A stretch of 15,781 nt of DNA from an uncultured Collinsella sp. (GCA_905209765.1 CAJLUE010000040.1:1-15781), one strand, 5' to 3'; positions 8,106-15,689 are shown, counted from the first letter of the stretch. Made by a program: numbers and translations. Notes: generated by a model from the sequence alone, not told the origin.

Positions 8106-8111
8106 TACAAT
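8106..8111 (+). promoter_or_regulatory. Candidate -10 box for mrp
   Basis: TACAAT matches TATAAT at 5 of 6 positions, 55 bases before the mrp ATG. No good -35 is seen; ATGTCT lies 18 bases upstream. The assignment rests on position and on the AT-rich hexamer in GC-rich DNA. Confidence 0.3.
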
Positions 8112-8130
8112 GACGCTCGTGTCACACCGC

Positions 8131-8144
8131 GGGGCTCCGGCCCC
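8131..8144 (+). other. Small GC hairpin in the mrp leader
   Basis: GGGGC-TCCG-GCCCC forms a 5-bp stem closed by a UNCG-type tetraloop in RNA. It ends ten bases before the mrp ribosome binding site. No T tract follows, so it is not a terminator. It could stabilise the leader or influence ribosome access; no function is claimed. Confidence 0.45.
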
Positions 8145-8166
8145 AACATATACAAAGGAGTCAAAC

Positions 8167-8997
8167 ATGGGTTGCGAGCACGCACAGGCGGCCGGCGGGC
8201 AAACGTCGCCGTCGCAATTTGAGGAGAATACGCTGTCCGAGGTCAAGCGCGTTATCGCCGTACTTTCCGGTAAGGGCGGCGTCGGCAAGTCATTCGTCAC
8301 CGGCGCCATCGCCACGGAGCTTTCCCGCCACGGTCACAAGGTCGGCGTCCTCGATGCCGATATTACCGGCCCCTCTATCCCTAAGATGTTCGGTATGAGC
8401 GGACGTCACGTCCATGCCCTCGGCAACCTTATGCTGCCCGAAATCTCCGAGCACGGCGTCAAGGTTATGAGCTCTAACCTGCTGCTCCAAAACGAAACCG
8501 ACCCCGTCCTCTGGCGCGGTCCGGTTATCGCGGGTGCCATCAGGCAGTTCTGGAGCGAAACCTCATGGGGCCCCATCGACTACCTGCTGGTCGACATGCC
8601 TCCGGGAACGGGCGACGTCGCCCTCACGGTCTTCCAGTCGCTGCCCGTCGATGGCATCGTCATCGTCACGAGCCCGCAGGATCTGGTCTCGATGATTGTC
8701 GCCAAGGCGGTCAACATGGCCGAGAAGATGAACGTGCCCATTTTGGGAATCGTCGAAAACATGAGCTATATCGAGTGCCCCGATTGCGGCAAGAAGATCG
8801 AAGTCTTTGGCAAGAGCAAGCTCCCCGAGGTCGCCGAGCGTTACAACCTCGAAATCCTAGGGCAGCTTCCCATCAATCCGGCACTCGCCGAGGCCTGCGA
8901 TAAGGGCGAGGTTGAAACCGCACTGCCCGCACGTATGCTGCCCCAGGCCGTCTCTGCCGTCGAGGCCATTGCCCCGCACGAGACCGCCGAGGCCTAA
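8167..8997 (+). CDS. mrp: Mrp/NBP35-family P-loop ATPase, iron-sulfur cluster carrier
   Basis: Mrp (ApbC) proteins hold and deliver [4Fe-4S] clusters to apoproteins, using a deviant Walker ATPase. The 276-residue product shows SGKGGVGKS (34-42), the switch region DADITGPSIPKMFG (63-76), the LLVDMPPGTGD block (140-150), TSPQDLVS (168-175) and ENMSYIECPDCGKK (197-210). C204 and C207 of the last block are the conserved cluster-binding CxxC at the dimer interface. The ATG at 8167 has AAAGGAG six bases ahead; an upstream in-frame start at 7948 would translate the leader and is rejected. The N-terminus (MGCEHAQAAGG) has a single cysteine, so the N-terminal ferredoxin-like cluster motif of true NBP35 is absent. 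Its TAA is followed directly by the GTG of the next gene, which implies translational coupling. Confidence 0.94.
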   Translation: MGCEHAQAAGGQTSPSQFEENTLSEVKRVIAVLSGKGGVGKSFVTGAIATELSRHGHKVGVLDADITGPSIPKMFGMSGRHVHALGNLMLPEISEHGVKVMSSNLLLQNETDPVLWRGPVIAGAIRQFWSETSWGPIDYLLVDMPPGTGDVALTVFQSLPVDGIVIVTSPQDLVSMIVAKAVNMAEKMNVPILGIVENMSYIECPDCGKKIEVFGKSKLPEVAERYNLEILGQLPINPALAEACDKGEVETALPARMLPQAVSAVEAIAPHETAEA

Positions 8998-10269
8998 GTG
9001 AACACAAACGCCTCCTATGACGTCTTGGTAATCGGCGGCGGGGCCTCGGGTCTCGCCGCCGCCATTACTGCCGCACGCGCAGGCAAAAACGCCTGCATCG
9101 TTGAGCGCGATGTTGCCTGCGGCCTTAAACTCCTTGCGACCGGCAACGGCCGCTGCAACCTTTCCCACGAATCAATTGATTTCCAACGGTACAACCACCC
9201 CGCATTCGTCGAATCCGTCATGGGTCCCCAGCCCGAGCAAGAGCTCGGCAGTTTCTTCTCCTCGCTGGGCATCATGACGACCTCCGAGGAGGGCCGGCTG
9301 TATCCGCGCTCCCTTCGTGCCGAATCGGTGCGCGATGCGCTTCTCAACGCTTGCAATCACCTGGATATCACCTTGATCTGTGGAGCAAACGTCGCCTCGG
9401 CATTCAAAGCCCCCGAGGGCCGGGCACTCCAAATAGACCGTCCCGCGCGAGCACTCAAGGCAAAAAAGCACGACGACCGAAAATCCGAACTACGCTCGCT
9501 TCGGAAGGCGCTCGCCGACACCCCTCGCACGAACGAGACGCTGCAGGCAAAGGCCGTAATTATCGCTACGGGCGGCAACCCTGCCAACATCGCGAGGACG
9601 TTCAATCTTTCCCTCACCCCGCAGCGCCCCGTCCTCTGCCCCGTGTCGGCATCGGTCTTCGGCGACCAGACTGCGCTCAAGACGCTGGATGGCCTGCGCG
9701 TCCGCGCCCGTTTGACGCTCACCCGCAATCACGAGGAGCTCTGGCGCGAAGACGGCGAAGTGCTCTTCCGAACCTTTGGCATCTCGGGCGTTGCCGCCTT
9801 TAACCTCTCCCGTCGCGTCCAGCGCGGCGACACGATTCTGCTCGACGTTTTCCCCGACCTCTCCAAAGATGAGTTGCTCGATATGCTCAACCAGCGAGCT
9901 GAGTTGCTCGGCGGCTTTTCGCCCCGCGACCCCCGCTGGCTCGACGGCATGCTCGCCCCGCAGTTCTCTCGCGTTGTCTGCACCGCATTCGAACAGTGCC
10001 ACCCCGGGTCGCACGACGTCATCCATTTGGTCTCAATCCTCAAGCACTTTAAGCTGCTCGTCGAGGGAACGACAGAGGAGCGTTCGGCCCAGGTCACGCG
10101 CGGCGGCGTGCCCATCGAGAGCGTCTCAGCTCCCAACCTCTGCGTGAGCAACGCGGCAGGCGCCCCACTTTACATCTGTGGCGAGGCACTCGACATCGAT
10201 GCCGATTGCGGCGGTTTCAACCTTGCGTGGGCTTGGATCTCGGGTATTCGCGCTGCAAGCAGCCTATAG
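8998..10269 (+). CDS. YhiN/HI0933-family NAD(P)/FAD-dependent oxidoreductase
   Basis: This is a flavoprotein of the HI0933/YhiN (BaiN-like) family, whose physiological substrate is mostly unknown. The FAD dinucleotide fold is at the N-terminus (VIGGGASGLAAAITAARAG, 11-29, with acidic E36 ending strand 2). The family motif GLKLLATGNGRCNLSH follows (42-57). The closing family motifs are VTRGGV and GAPLYICGEALDIDADCGGFNLAWAWISG near the end. The 423-residue length is usual for the family. A Lys/Arg-rich insert (about 138-182) interrupts the middle domain. The start is a GTG immediately after the mrp stop, with GAGG five bases ahead inside mrp, so it is probably translated by ribosomes leaving mrp. 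A redox role linked to Mrp is inferred from position only. Confidence 0.9.
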   Translation: MNTNASYDVLVIGGGASGLAAAITAARAGKNACIVERDVACGLKLLATGNGRCNLSHESIDFQRYNHPAFVESVMGPQPEQELGSFFSSLGIMTTSEEGRLYPRSLRAESVRDALLNACNHLDITLICGANVASAFKAPEGRALQIDRPARALKAKKHDDRKSELRSLRKALADTPRTNETLQAKAVIIATGGNPANIARTFNLSLTPQRPVLCPVSASVFGDQTALKTLDGLRVRARLTLTRNHEELWREDGEVLFRTFGISGVAAFNLSRRVQRGDTILLDVFPDLSKDELLDMLNQRAELLGGFSPRDPRWLDGMLAPQFSRVVCTAFEQCHPGSHDVIHLVSILKHFKLLVEGTTEERSAQVTRGGVPIESVSAPNLCVSNAAGAPLYICGEALDIDADCGGFNLAWAWISGIRAASSL

Positions 10270-10279
10270 CCGCGCAGTC

Positions 10280-10285
10280 TATAAT
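10280..10285 (+). promoter_or_regulatory. Candidate -10 box ahead of the second flavoprotein
   Basis: A perfect TATAAT lies ten bases after the upstream stop codon, in a short AT-rich patch. No convincing -35 is found at 16-18 bases. Transcription starting here would pass through the hairpin at 10299-10322 before reaching the gene at 10349. Confidence 0.35.
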
Positions 10286-10298
10286 CAAAACGCATTCG

Positions 10299-10330
10299 GG
10301 CCGTCTGGAACACCGGGCGGCCTCTTTCTT
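10299..10330 (+). terminator. Intergenic intrinsic terminator or attenuator
   Basis: GGCCGTCTGG (10299-10308), loop AACA and CCGGGCGGCC (10313-10322) form a 10-bp stem in plus-strand RNA, including two U-G pairs. The tail TCTTTCTT follows at once. On the minus strand the two U-G pairs become mismatches, so the element belongs to plus-strand transcripts. It may end the mrp-flavoprotein transcript. Because a TATAAT lies just upstream and a ribosome binding site just downstream, it could also act as a leader attenuator. Confidence 0.55.
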
Positions 10331-10348
10331 GCATCTAAGGAGACCTCG

Positions 10349-11989
10349 ATGATCGAAATCACCCAAGTCCACGCGTCACTCGATGAGGCCGGCGACGAAA
10401 CCGCCTGCCTTGCTATTGGTAGACGCGCCGTCAAACGAGCCCTGCGATGCGAGGATTCCCAGATTAAAGCCATTGAGCTCCATCGCAAGTCAATCGACGC
10501 CCGTAAAAAGCGAGATGTCCATTTTATTTTGAGCTTTCGAGTTGAACTGACAAGCTCCCGACTCGAGCAGGAGGTGGTCGACCGCGTCGCCGAGCGCGAC
10601 CGTTCGCGTATCAGCATGGTAGACGGCGAGGCGCCTTCATTCCCCAACCCTGTCCCGAATACACCCAAGGAGCGTCCCGTCGTTGTCGGCGCCGGTTGCG
10701 CTGGCCTTTTCGCCGCGCTCACCCTTGCCGAAGCGGGTCTGAAGCCCTTGCTTATCGAGCGCGGCGACCCCGCACTGCGCCGCTCGGAAGCGATTGATCT
10801 CTTTCTTAAGGAGCGTATCCTCGACCCCGACAGCAATATCCAATTTGGCCTGGGCGGCGCAGGGACCTTCTCGGACGGCAAACTCAACACGGGAACCAAG
10901 AATCCTGCCCATCGACTGATTCTTGAGACCTTCGTCGAAGCTGGCTCACCTCGCGACATCCTGTGGGACGCCAAGCCGCACATTGGCTCCGACATCCTAC
11001 CCACCGTCGTCACCAACATTTCTCAGCGCATCGAGCAGCTCGGTGGAACCGTCCGCTATCGAACAAAGCTCGTCAATATTCGAACCGATGAATCTGGCGC
11101 CATCACCGGCGTCGATGTCCAACCGCCCCAAGAAACCACAAGCGAGACAATCGCCACAAAGCACCTCATTCTCGCCTGCGGCCATTCCGCCCGCGACGTA
11201 TTCGAGCTTCTCAAAGAACATGACGTTACCCTCGCGCAAAAGACCTTTGCCATGGGTGTGCGCATCGAGCATCCACAGCATGACATCGACCGTGCCCAAT
11301 ATGGCCCTTCGGCGGGACACCCGGCACTCGGAGCAGCCCCCTACAAGCTTGTCGCCCATCTCCCCAACGGCCGCAGCGTGTTCTCATTTTGTATGTGCCC
11401 CGGCGGACAGGTTGTCGCGGCTTCTTCCGAGCAGGGCCATCTGTGCGTCAACGGTGCCAGCCTCAATGCCCGCGACGGGCGCAACGCAAATGCCGCCCTA
11501 CTCGTCAACGTCACACCCGACGACCTTCCCGGCGATGATCCGCTCGCAGGCATTGAGCTCCAGCGCGCCTGCGAGCGAGCCGCCTATCGCCTGGGTGGCT
11601 CTAACTGGAACGCGCCGGCACAGCTCGTCGGAGATTTCCTTGCGGGGCGCGCCAGCACGGCACCCGGAAAGGTAAAACCAACCTATCCACTTGGCGTGAC
11701 CTGGACGGCGATCGACGATGCCCTCCCGCAGCATATCGTCGAATCGCTTCGTTTGGGAATTCCCCTTCTCGGTAAGAAACTGCGTGGCTATGACCGCCCC
11801 GATGCGGTCCTCACTGGCGTGGAGACGCGTTCGAGCTCCCCGGTTACGGTCATCCGCGATCGAACATGCCACGCCGTGTCGACCCCGGGCCTTTACCCTT
11901 GCGGCGAGGGTGCCGGATATGCCGGCGGCATCATGAGTGCCGCCACCGACGGCATCCGTTGCGCTAAGGCGCTGATAGCAGACATCTAG
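10349..11989 (+). CDS. COG2509-type FAD-dependent dehydrogenase, function unknown
   Basis: This 546-residue flavoprotein resembles the uncharacterised FAD-dependent dehydrogenases of COG2509. An N-terminal alpha/beta region of about 85 residues (conserved KRALRCEDSQIKAIELHRKSIDARKK block at 29-54) precedes the FAD-binding fold. That fold carries PVVVGAGCAGLFAALTLAEAG (110-130) and LIERG (135-139). It is followed by FGLGGAGTFSDGKLNTGTKN (166-185) and, near the C-terminus, by GLYPCGEGAGYAGGIMSAATDG, which contacts FAD in related folds. The ATG at 10349 has AAGGAG six bases upstream; an in-frame start at 10178 lies inside the preceding gene and is rejected. The gene may have its own promoter (TATAAT at 10280) and ends against a convergent terminator. 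The substrate is unknown. Confidence 0.88.
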   Translation: MIEITQVHASLDEAGDETACLAIGRRAVKRALRCEDSQIKAIELHRKSIDARKKRDVHFILSFRVELTSSRLEQEVVDRVAERDRSRISMVDGEAPSFPNPVPNTPKERPVVVGAGCAGLFAALTLAEAGLKPLLIERGDPALRRSEAIDLFLKERILDPDSNIQFGLGGAGTFSDGKLNTGTKNPAHRLILETFVEAGSPRDILWDAKPHIGSDILPTVVTNISQRIEQLGGTVRYRTKLVNIRTDESGAITGVDVQPPQETTSETIATKHLILACGHSARDVFELLKEHDVTLAQKTFAMGVRIEHPQHDIDRAQYGPSAGHPALGAAPYKLVAHLPNGRSVFSFCMCPGGQVVAASSEQGHLCVNGASLNARDGRNANAALLVNVTPDDLPGDDPLAGIELQRACERAAYRLGGSNWNAPAQLVGDFLAGRASTAPGKVKPTYPLGVTWTAIDDALPQHIVESLRLGIPLLGKKLRGYDRPDAVLTGVETRSSSPVTVIRDRTCHAVSTPGLYPCGEGAGYAGGIMSAATDGIRCAKALIADI

Positions 11990-12015
11990 TGCACGAACTC
12001 CCGCGTCCGAACGAC

Positions 12016-12051
12016 ACAGGCCCCAAGCTCCACAGGGAACTCGGGGCCTGT
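12016..12051 (-). terminator. Terminator hairpin after uvrB
   Basis: In minus-strand RNA the arms ACAGGCCCCGAGTUCC and GGAGCUUGGGGCCUGU pair over 16 bp, with two G-U wobbles and a CUGU loop. It starts three bases after the uvrB stop. The plus-strand version has two internal mismatches but keeps the outer 9 bp and is followed by a weakly T-rich tail (TTCACTACTTCC). It may therefore serve both convergent genes, but mainly uvrB. The minus-strand tail (GTCGTTCGG) is not a T tract. Confidence 0.65.
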
Positions 12052-12054
12052 TCA

Positions 12055-14295
12055 CTACTTCCTGAATCGTGCACCCTGGCGTTTTCTGCCCGAAGCAAAG
12101 GTAGAACCCTTGCGAGCCTGCGAACGCAAACGCTCGATCGTTTCGTCCTCAGATGCACCCTCAAGCATCGCCCGAATCTGAACGACAGCATCGCGCAGAC
12201 GTGCCGCCTCCTCAAAGTCCATGGCGGCGGAAGCGTTGCGCATGTCTTCCTCCATGGTCTCGACAATCCGCACGAGCTCGTCATGCGGCAGCCCTTCCAG
12301 CTGCTCGGCAAGCGTCTGCTCGGGCGCCACCGTCTCCGGCGCGGCGCCCTCGCCGTTTTCGTCGGGCGTATAGAACGCACCGTGACCCAGCGAATCGCCT
12401 CTCGAGCGCCCCTTCGAGCCCACAGTCTTTTCGGCCTCGGCAATAAAGCTCGAAATGTCGTTAATGGCCTTGCGGACCGTCTTGGGCACAATGCCATGCT
12501 CTTCGTTATATGCCATCTGAATCTCGCGACGGCGCTGCGTCTCCTCGATGGCTTCTTTCATCGAATCGGTCACAACGTCTGCGTACATGATGACCTCGCC
12601 GTCGGCATTACGGGCCGCACGGCCAATCGTCTGAATCAGCGAACGGCGGTTGCGCAAGAAGCCTTCCTTGTCAGCGTCGAGAATTGCCACCAGCGAGACC
12701 TCGGGAAGGTCTAGACCCTCGCGGAGCAGGTTGATGCCAACGAGGACATCGATCTTTCCCTCCCGCAGCGTTCGCAGGATCTCGACACGGTCCATCGTCG
12801 CCGTATCGGAGTGCATGTAATTGACCTTAATGCCGGCATCAAGCAGATGGTCGGTCAGGTCCTCGGCCATGCGCTTGGTGAGCGTGGTCACCAGCACGCG
12901 CTCCTTGCGGGCAACGCGCTCGCGAATCTCGTCCTCAAGATCGTCAATCTGCCCACGAACTGGACGCACATCAATCTTGGGGTCGAGAAGACCGGTCGGA
13001 CGAATAATCTGCTCAACGTCGTTCTGGCTAACCCGCAGCTCATAGTCGCCCGGCGTGGCCGAAACGTAGATGAACTGGGGAATCCTCGCCTCAAACTCAT
13101 CGAAACGAAGCGGGCGGTTATCGAGTGCCGAAGGCAGACGAAAACCATGCTCCACCAGCGTCACCTTACGCGAGCGGTCGCCTTCGTGCATGCCGCGGAT
13201 CTGCGGCACTGTTACATGACTCTCGTCGATGATACAGAGCATGTCCTTAGGAAAGTAATCGATCAGGGTAAACGGCGGCTCGCCCGGTTTTCGACCGTCC
13301 AGATGACGCGAGTAGTTCTCGATGCCGTTACAAAAACCCATGGTCTCGAGCATCTCGAGATCATAGTCGGTGCGCTGCTGCAGACGCTGCGCCTCGAGCA
13401 GCTTATCAGTCGCCTTGAGCTCGGCCACACGCTTCTCGCACTCTTCGCTGATTGATTTCAGAGCCGCTTTGACCTTAGGCTTCTCAGTCACGTAGTGCGA
13501 GGCCGGCCACACGGGAATGGCCTCGTACTCACGCAGCATCTCGCCGGTGACCTCGTCGATCTCGGCAATCAGCTCGACCTCGTCGCCAAAGAACTCAAAC
13601 CGCAACGGATGCTCGGCATAGGGCGGATACACGTCGACGACATCGCCGCGCACGCGGAAGGTGCCACGTGCCAAATCATAGTCATTGCGATCGTACTGGA
13701 TATCGATAAGCGCATGGATAAAGTCATCGCGCTCGAGCGGCACCTTCTTGTCGACGTTCGGCGCCAGGCCAGCATAGTCCTCGGGGGAGCCAATGCCATA
13801 GATACACGAGACCGATGCGACAACGATTACATCGCGTCGAGATAGCAGCGATGCGGTCGCCTGATGTCGCAGCATCTCGACCTCTTCGTTAATCGAGGAA
13901 TCCTTCTCGATATATGTATCGCTTTGCGGCACATATGCCTCGGGTTGATAGTAATCGTAGTACGACACAAAATAGACCACGGCGTTGTCAGGGAAGAATT
14001 CCTTGAGCTCGCTCGCGAGCTGAGCGGCAAGCGTTTTGTTGGGAGCCATGACCAGCGTCGGCTTCCCCAGGGCCTCAATAGTCTTAGCCATCGTGAAGGT
14101 CTTGCCCGAACCAGTCACGCCCAGCAAAACCTGATAGCGATCTCCGTCCCTCACACCCTGCACAAGCGACTCAATGGCCTTAGGCTGGGAACCAGCGGGC
14201 TCGTATGGAGACACGACCTTAAACGGCACCTCAGAGCCCTCAACGCCAAAACGTTTGAGCTCTCCTCCAACACGCTCAACTTCAAATTCCGCCAT
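12055..14295 (-). CDS. uvrB: Excinuclease ABC subunit B (UvrB)
   Basis: UvrB is the damage-verifying helicase-like subunit that hands DNA to UvrC. The 746-residue product has Walker A GVTGSGKT (59-66), the tyrosine-rich beta-hairpin SYYDYYQPEAYVPQSDTYIEKD (111-132), the DESHVT box and ATPGDYE motif. Later come the helicase motifs INLLREGLDLPEVSL and QTIGRAARN. A UVR domain for contact with UvrC lies at about 674-710 (AMDFEEAARLRDAVVQIRAML). It is longer than the usual 660-690 residues because of an N-terminal lead of about 20 residues, an acidic linker before the UVR domain and a basic tail (RKRQGARFRK) after it. The ATG at 14295 has AGGAG six to seven bases ahead. The gene is 51 bases downstream of the transglycosylase, probably in one operon; a TATACT (14326-14321, minus) could add an internal promoter. 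Confidence 0.98.
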   Translation of the reverse strand: MAEFEVERVGGELKRFGVEGSEVPFKVVSPYEPAGSQPKAIESLVQGVRDGDRYQVLLGVTGSGKTFTMAKTIEALGKPTLVMAPNKTLAAQLASELKEFFPDNAVVYFVSYYDYYQPEAYVPQSDTYIEKDSSINEEVEMLRHQATASLLSRRDVIVVASVSCIYGIGSPEDYAGLAPNVDKKVPLERDDFIHALIDIQYDRNDYDLARGTFRVRGDVVDVYPPYAEHPLRFEFFGDEVELIAEIDEVTGEMLREYEAIPVWPASHYVTEKPKVKAALKSISEECEKRVAELKATDKLLEAQRLQQRTDYDLEMLETMGFCNGIENYSRHLDGRKPGEPPFTLIDYFPKDMLCIIDESHVTVPQIRGMHEGDRSRKVTLVEHGFRLPSALDNRPLRFDEFEARIPQFIYVSATPGDYELRVSQNDVEQIIRPTGLLDPKIDVRPVRGQIDDLEDEIRERVARKERVLVTTLTKRMAEDLTDHLLDAGIKVNYMHSDTATMDRVEILRTLREGKIDVLVGINLLREGLDLPEVSLVAILDADKEGFLRNRRSLIQTIGRAARNADGEVIMYADVVTDSMKEAIEETQRRREIQMAYNEEHGIVPKTVRKAINDISSFIAEAEKTVGSKGRSRGDSLGHGAFYTPDENGEGAAPETVAPEQTLAEQLEGLPHDELVRIVETMEEDMRNASAAMDFEEAARLRDAVVQIRAMLEGASEDETIERLRSQARKGSTFASGRKRQGARFRK

Positions 14296-14346
14296 GGATA
14301 CTCCTAACTCATATATCTGCAGTATACGCAGGCGGCAGGCATGGTC

Positions 14347-14928
14347 CTATACGAACCGATCGGGATAGAGGGTCTTGTAGCGAACCCAGGCATTATTGAC
14401 ACGAATCAGATACGCCTGCGTCTCGGGAAAGGTGATCGCATTATGAAGCGACGTGCTCTGCTGCGCCCATCCGTCGACATTGCCCATGCCGGCGTTATAG
14501 GCGGCAATGGCGCTGTCAGTCGACCCGTTAAAATACGTTAGAAGATACGAAAGGTACGCACAGCCAAACTCGATGTTCGTAGCGGGATCGTTAAGGTTGT
14601 CGGCTGAATACTCGCTACCATCGACAAGACCCTTGGCTATCATATCCTGGGCAGTCTCGGGCATCAGCTGCATCAATCCCTGAGCGCCTTGATTCGACTC
14701 AGCCTCGGGATCCCAATTCGATTCCGACTTTATGACAGCACACACCAGATACGGATCGAGATTGTGCGAAATGCTCGATTGCTTTACGTACGCCTCGTAG
14801 TCAATCGGATACAAAGGCTTAAAGAAGGCGGCAGGAGCATACGAGTAGACGAGCGAAATAATGCCGAAGACGAGCATAACGGCAAGTGGCGCCACGCGAT
14901 ACCACGTAAAGAAACGTGTCTTAGGCAT
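14347..14928 (-). CDS. Membrane-anchored lytic transglycosylase (SLT/GH23 fold)
   Basis: This is a small Slt-type enzyme that would cleave peptidoglycan glycan strands between MurNAc and GlcNAc at the outer face of the membrane. The 193 residues start with one transmembrane segment (about 11-30, no cleavage site obvious), then a GH23 domain. That domain carries LVCAVIKSESNWDPEAES with catalytic E69, QGAQGLMQLMPETA (80-93) and SAIAAYNAGMGNV (139-151), all hallmark SLT motifs. I prefer the ATG at 14928, which has AAGGA eight bases ahead and overlaps the end of coaE by eight bases; an ATG at 14937 is possible but crowds its ribosome site. The overlap suggests translational coupling. The specific physiological role is not evident. 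Confidence 0.93.
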   Translation of the reverse strand: MPKTRFFTWYRVAPLAVMLVFGIISLVYSYAPAAFFKPLYPIDYEAYVKQSSISHNLDPYLVCAVIKSESNWDPEAESNQGAQGLMQLMPETAQDMIAKGLVDGSEYSADNLNDPATNIEFGCAYLSYLLTYFNGSTDSAIAAYNAGMGNVDGWAQQSTSLHNAITFPETQAYLIRVNNAWVRYKTLYPDRFV

Positions 14929-15562
14929 CGGCCTCATCCTTATCCACTACACCCCCGAAGCCATGGCGTGCAAGCCATGCGTCCAGTTGTTCAAAGAGCG
15001 AGTTATCGCCTGCCGTATTATCGATTACCGTCGTAGCGAGATTGCAAAGCGAAGCCTCATCAGGTTGGCATGCAGAGCGAGCATCAAAATCAGAGGACTC
15101 CATACCACGATGAATAGCACGCTCACGACGAACTGCTAAAGGAGCGCTGATAACCAGAATTTCATCAGCCAGGCCAAAAGCATCCTCAAAACCAGTCGGG
15201 GCAGAAACCTCGACAACCGCAAAGGGATAACGGGGGGACGAAACCGTGCAGCAAACCGGATCAAGAATCCTCAGTGACAGCTGTTCGATGAGAACCGGAT
15301 GAACGATGCCATTGAGCCGCGCAACTGTATCAGGAGAGGCGAAAGCTCGAGCAGCGAGGACATTGCGGCGAATGCCGCCCTCCCCGTCCAGAATGTCCCA
15401 ACCGAATTCTTCCGCGAGGGCATTGACGATATCGGAGCCTGGCACATACAGCGATTTGGCAAGCTCATCCAGATCGATAAGCATGGCGCCATGAGATTCG
15501 AGATAGCGGCAGGCAGTCGATTTACCCGAAGCAATATTGCCTAAGACAAAAACGGTAAACAT
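14921..15562 (-). CDS. coaE: Dephospho-CoA kinase
   Basis: CoaE phosphorylates the ribose 3'-OH of dephospho-CoA with ATP, the last step of coenzyme A synthesis. The 213 residues show a P-loop GNIASGKST (8-16), then LIDLDELAKSLYVPGS (28-43), where family members have their D-x-D/A-R substrate block. Further family features are FGWDILDGEGGIRRNVLAARAFASPDTVARLNGIVHP (53-89), the VVEVSAPTGFEDAF core (117-129) and VISAPLAVRRERAIHRG (137-153), ending with VIDNTAG. The ATG at 15562 has GGGAGGA five to six bases ahead; an in-frame start at 15691 lies in the rrn terminator and is rejected. It is the first gene of the coaE-transglycosylase-uvrB operon. The P-loop lacks the usual GxIGSGKS wording but keeps GKST. 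Confidence 0.93.
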   Translation of the reverse strand: MFTVFVLGNIASGKSTACRYLESHGAMLIDLDELAKSLYVPGSDIVNALAEEFGWDILDGEGGIRRNVLAARAFASPDTVARLNGIVHPVLIEQLSLRILDPVCCTVSSPRYPFAVVEVSAPTGFEDAFGLADEILVISAPLAVRRERAIHRGMESSDFDARSACQPDEASLCNLATTVIDNTAGDNSLFEQLDAWLARHGFGGVVDKDEADA

Positions 15563-15590
15563 CAAGTCCTCCCTAACGCCAATGGGAGTT

Positions 15591-15621
15591 ATTATCGCGC
15601 AAATACAAAAGAAGGACTCAA
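15591..15621 (-). promoter_or_regulatory. Candidate promoter of the coaE operon
   Basis: On the minus strand TTGAGT (15621-15616) and GATAAT (15596-15591, 5/6 to TATAAT) are 19 bases apart. The second box is 29 bases before the coaE start. The region between the rrn terminator and coaE is AT-rich compared with its surroundings, as expected of promoter DNA. The spacing is long, so confidence is modest. Confidence 0.35.
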
Positions 15622-15650
15622 AATACAGCCAAACAGTAAGACAAGCTAAA

Positions 15651-15664
15651 CGAAGGCGAGTTCT
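15651..15664 (-). promoter_or_regulatory. Degenerate LexA-like box upstream of coaE-uvrB operon
   Basis: The minus strand reads AGAACTCGCCTTCG, which matches CGAAC-N4-GTTCG at 8 of 10 defined positions, with one mismatch per arm. It lies about 30 bases ahead of the candidate -35. It is weak alone and is listed because the operon carries uvrB. Confidence 0.2.
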
Positions 15665-15689
15665 TGTATTACAACTCTCTATTAAACGC

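Noticed and set aside
7948..8166. N-terminal extension of mrp to an ATG at 7948
   Set aside because: It would translate the candidate LexA box and leader, has no ribosome site, and lacks similarity to Mrp proteins. The ATG at 8167 has AAAGGAG at ideal spacing.
10178..10348. Upstream start for the COG2509 flavoprotein inside the preceding gene
   Set aside because: It would overlap the preceding flavoprotein gene by about 90 bases out of frame and translate the terminator hairpin. AAGGAG marks the ATG at 10349.
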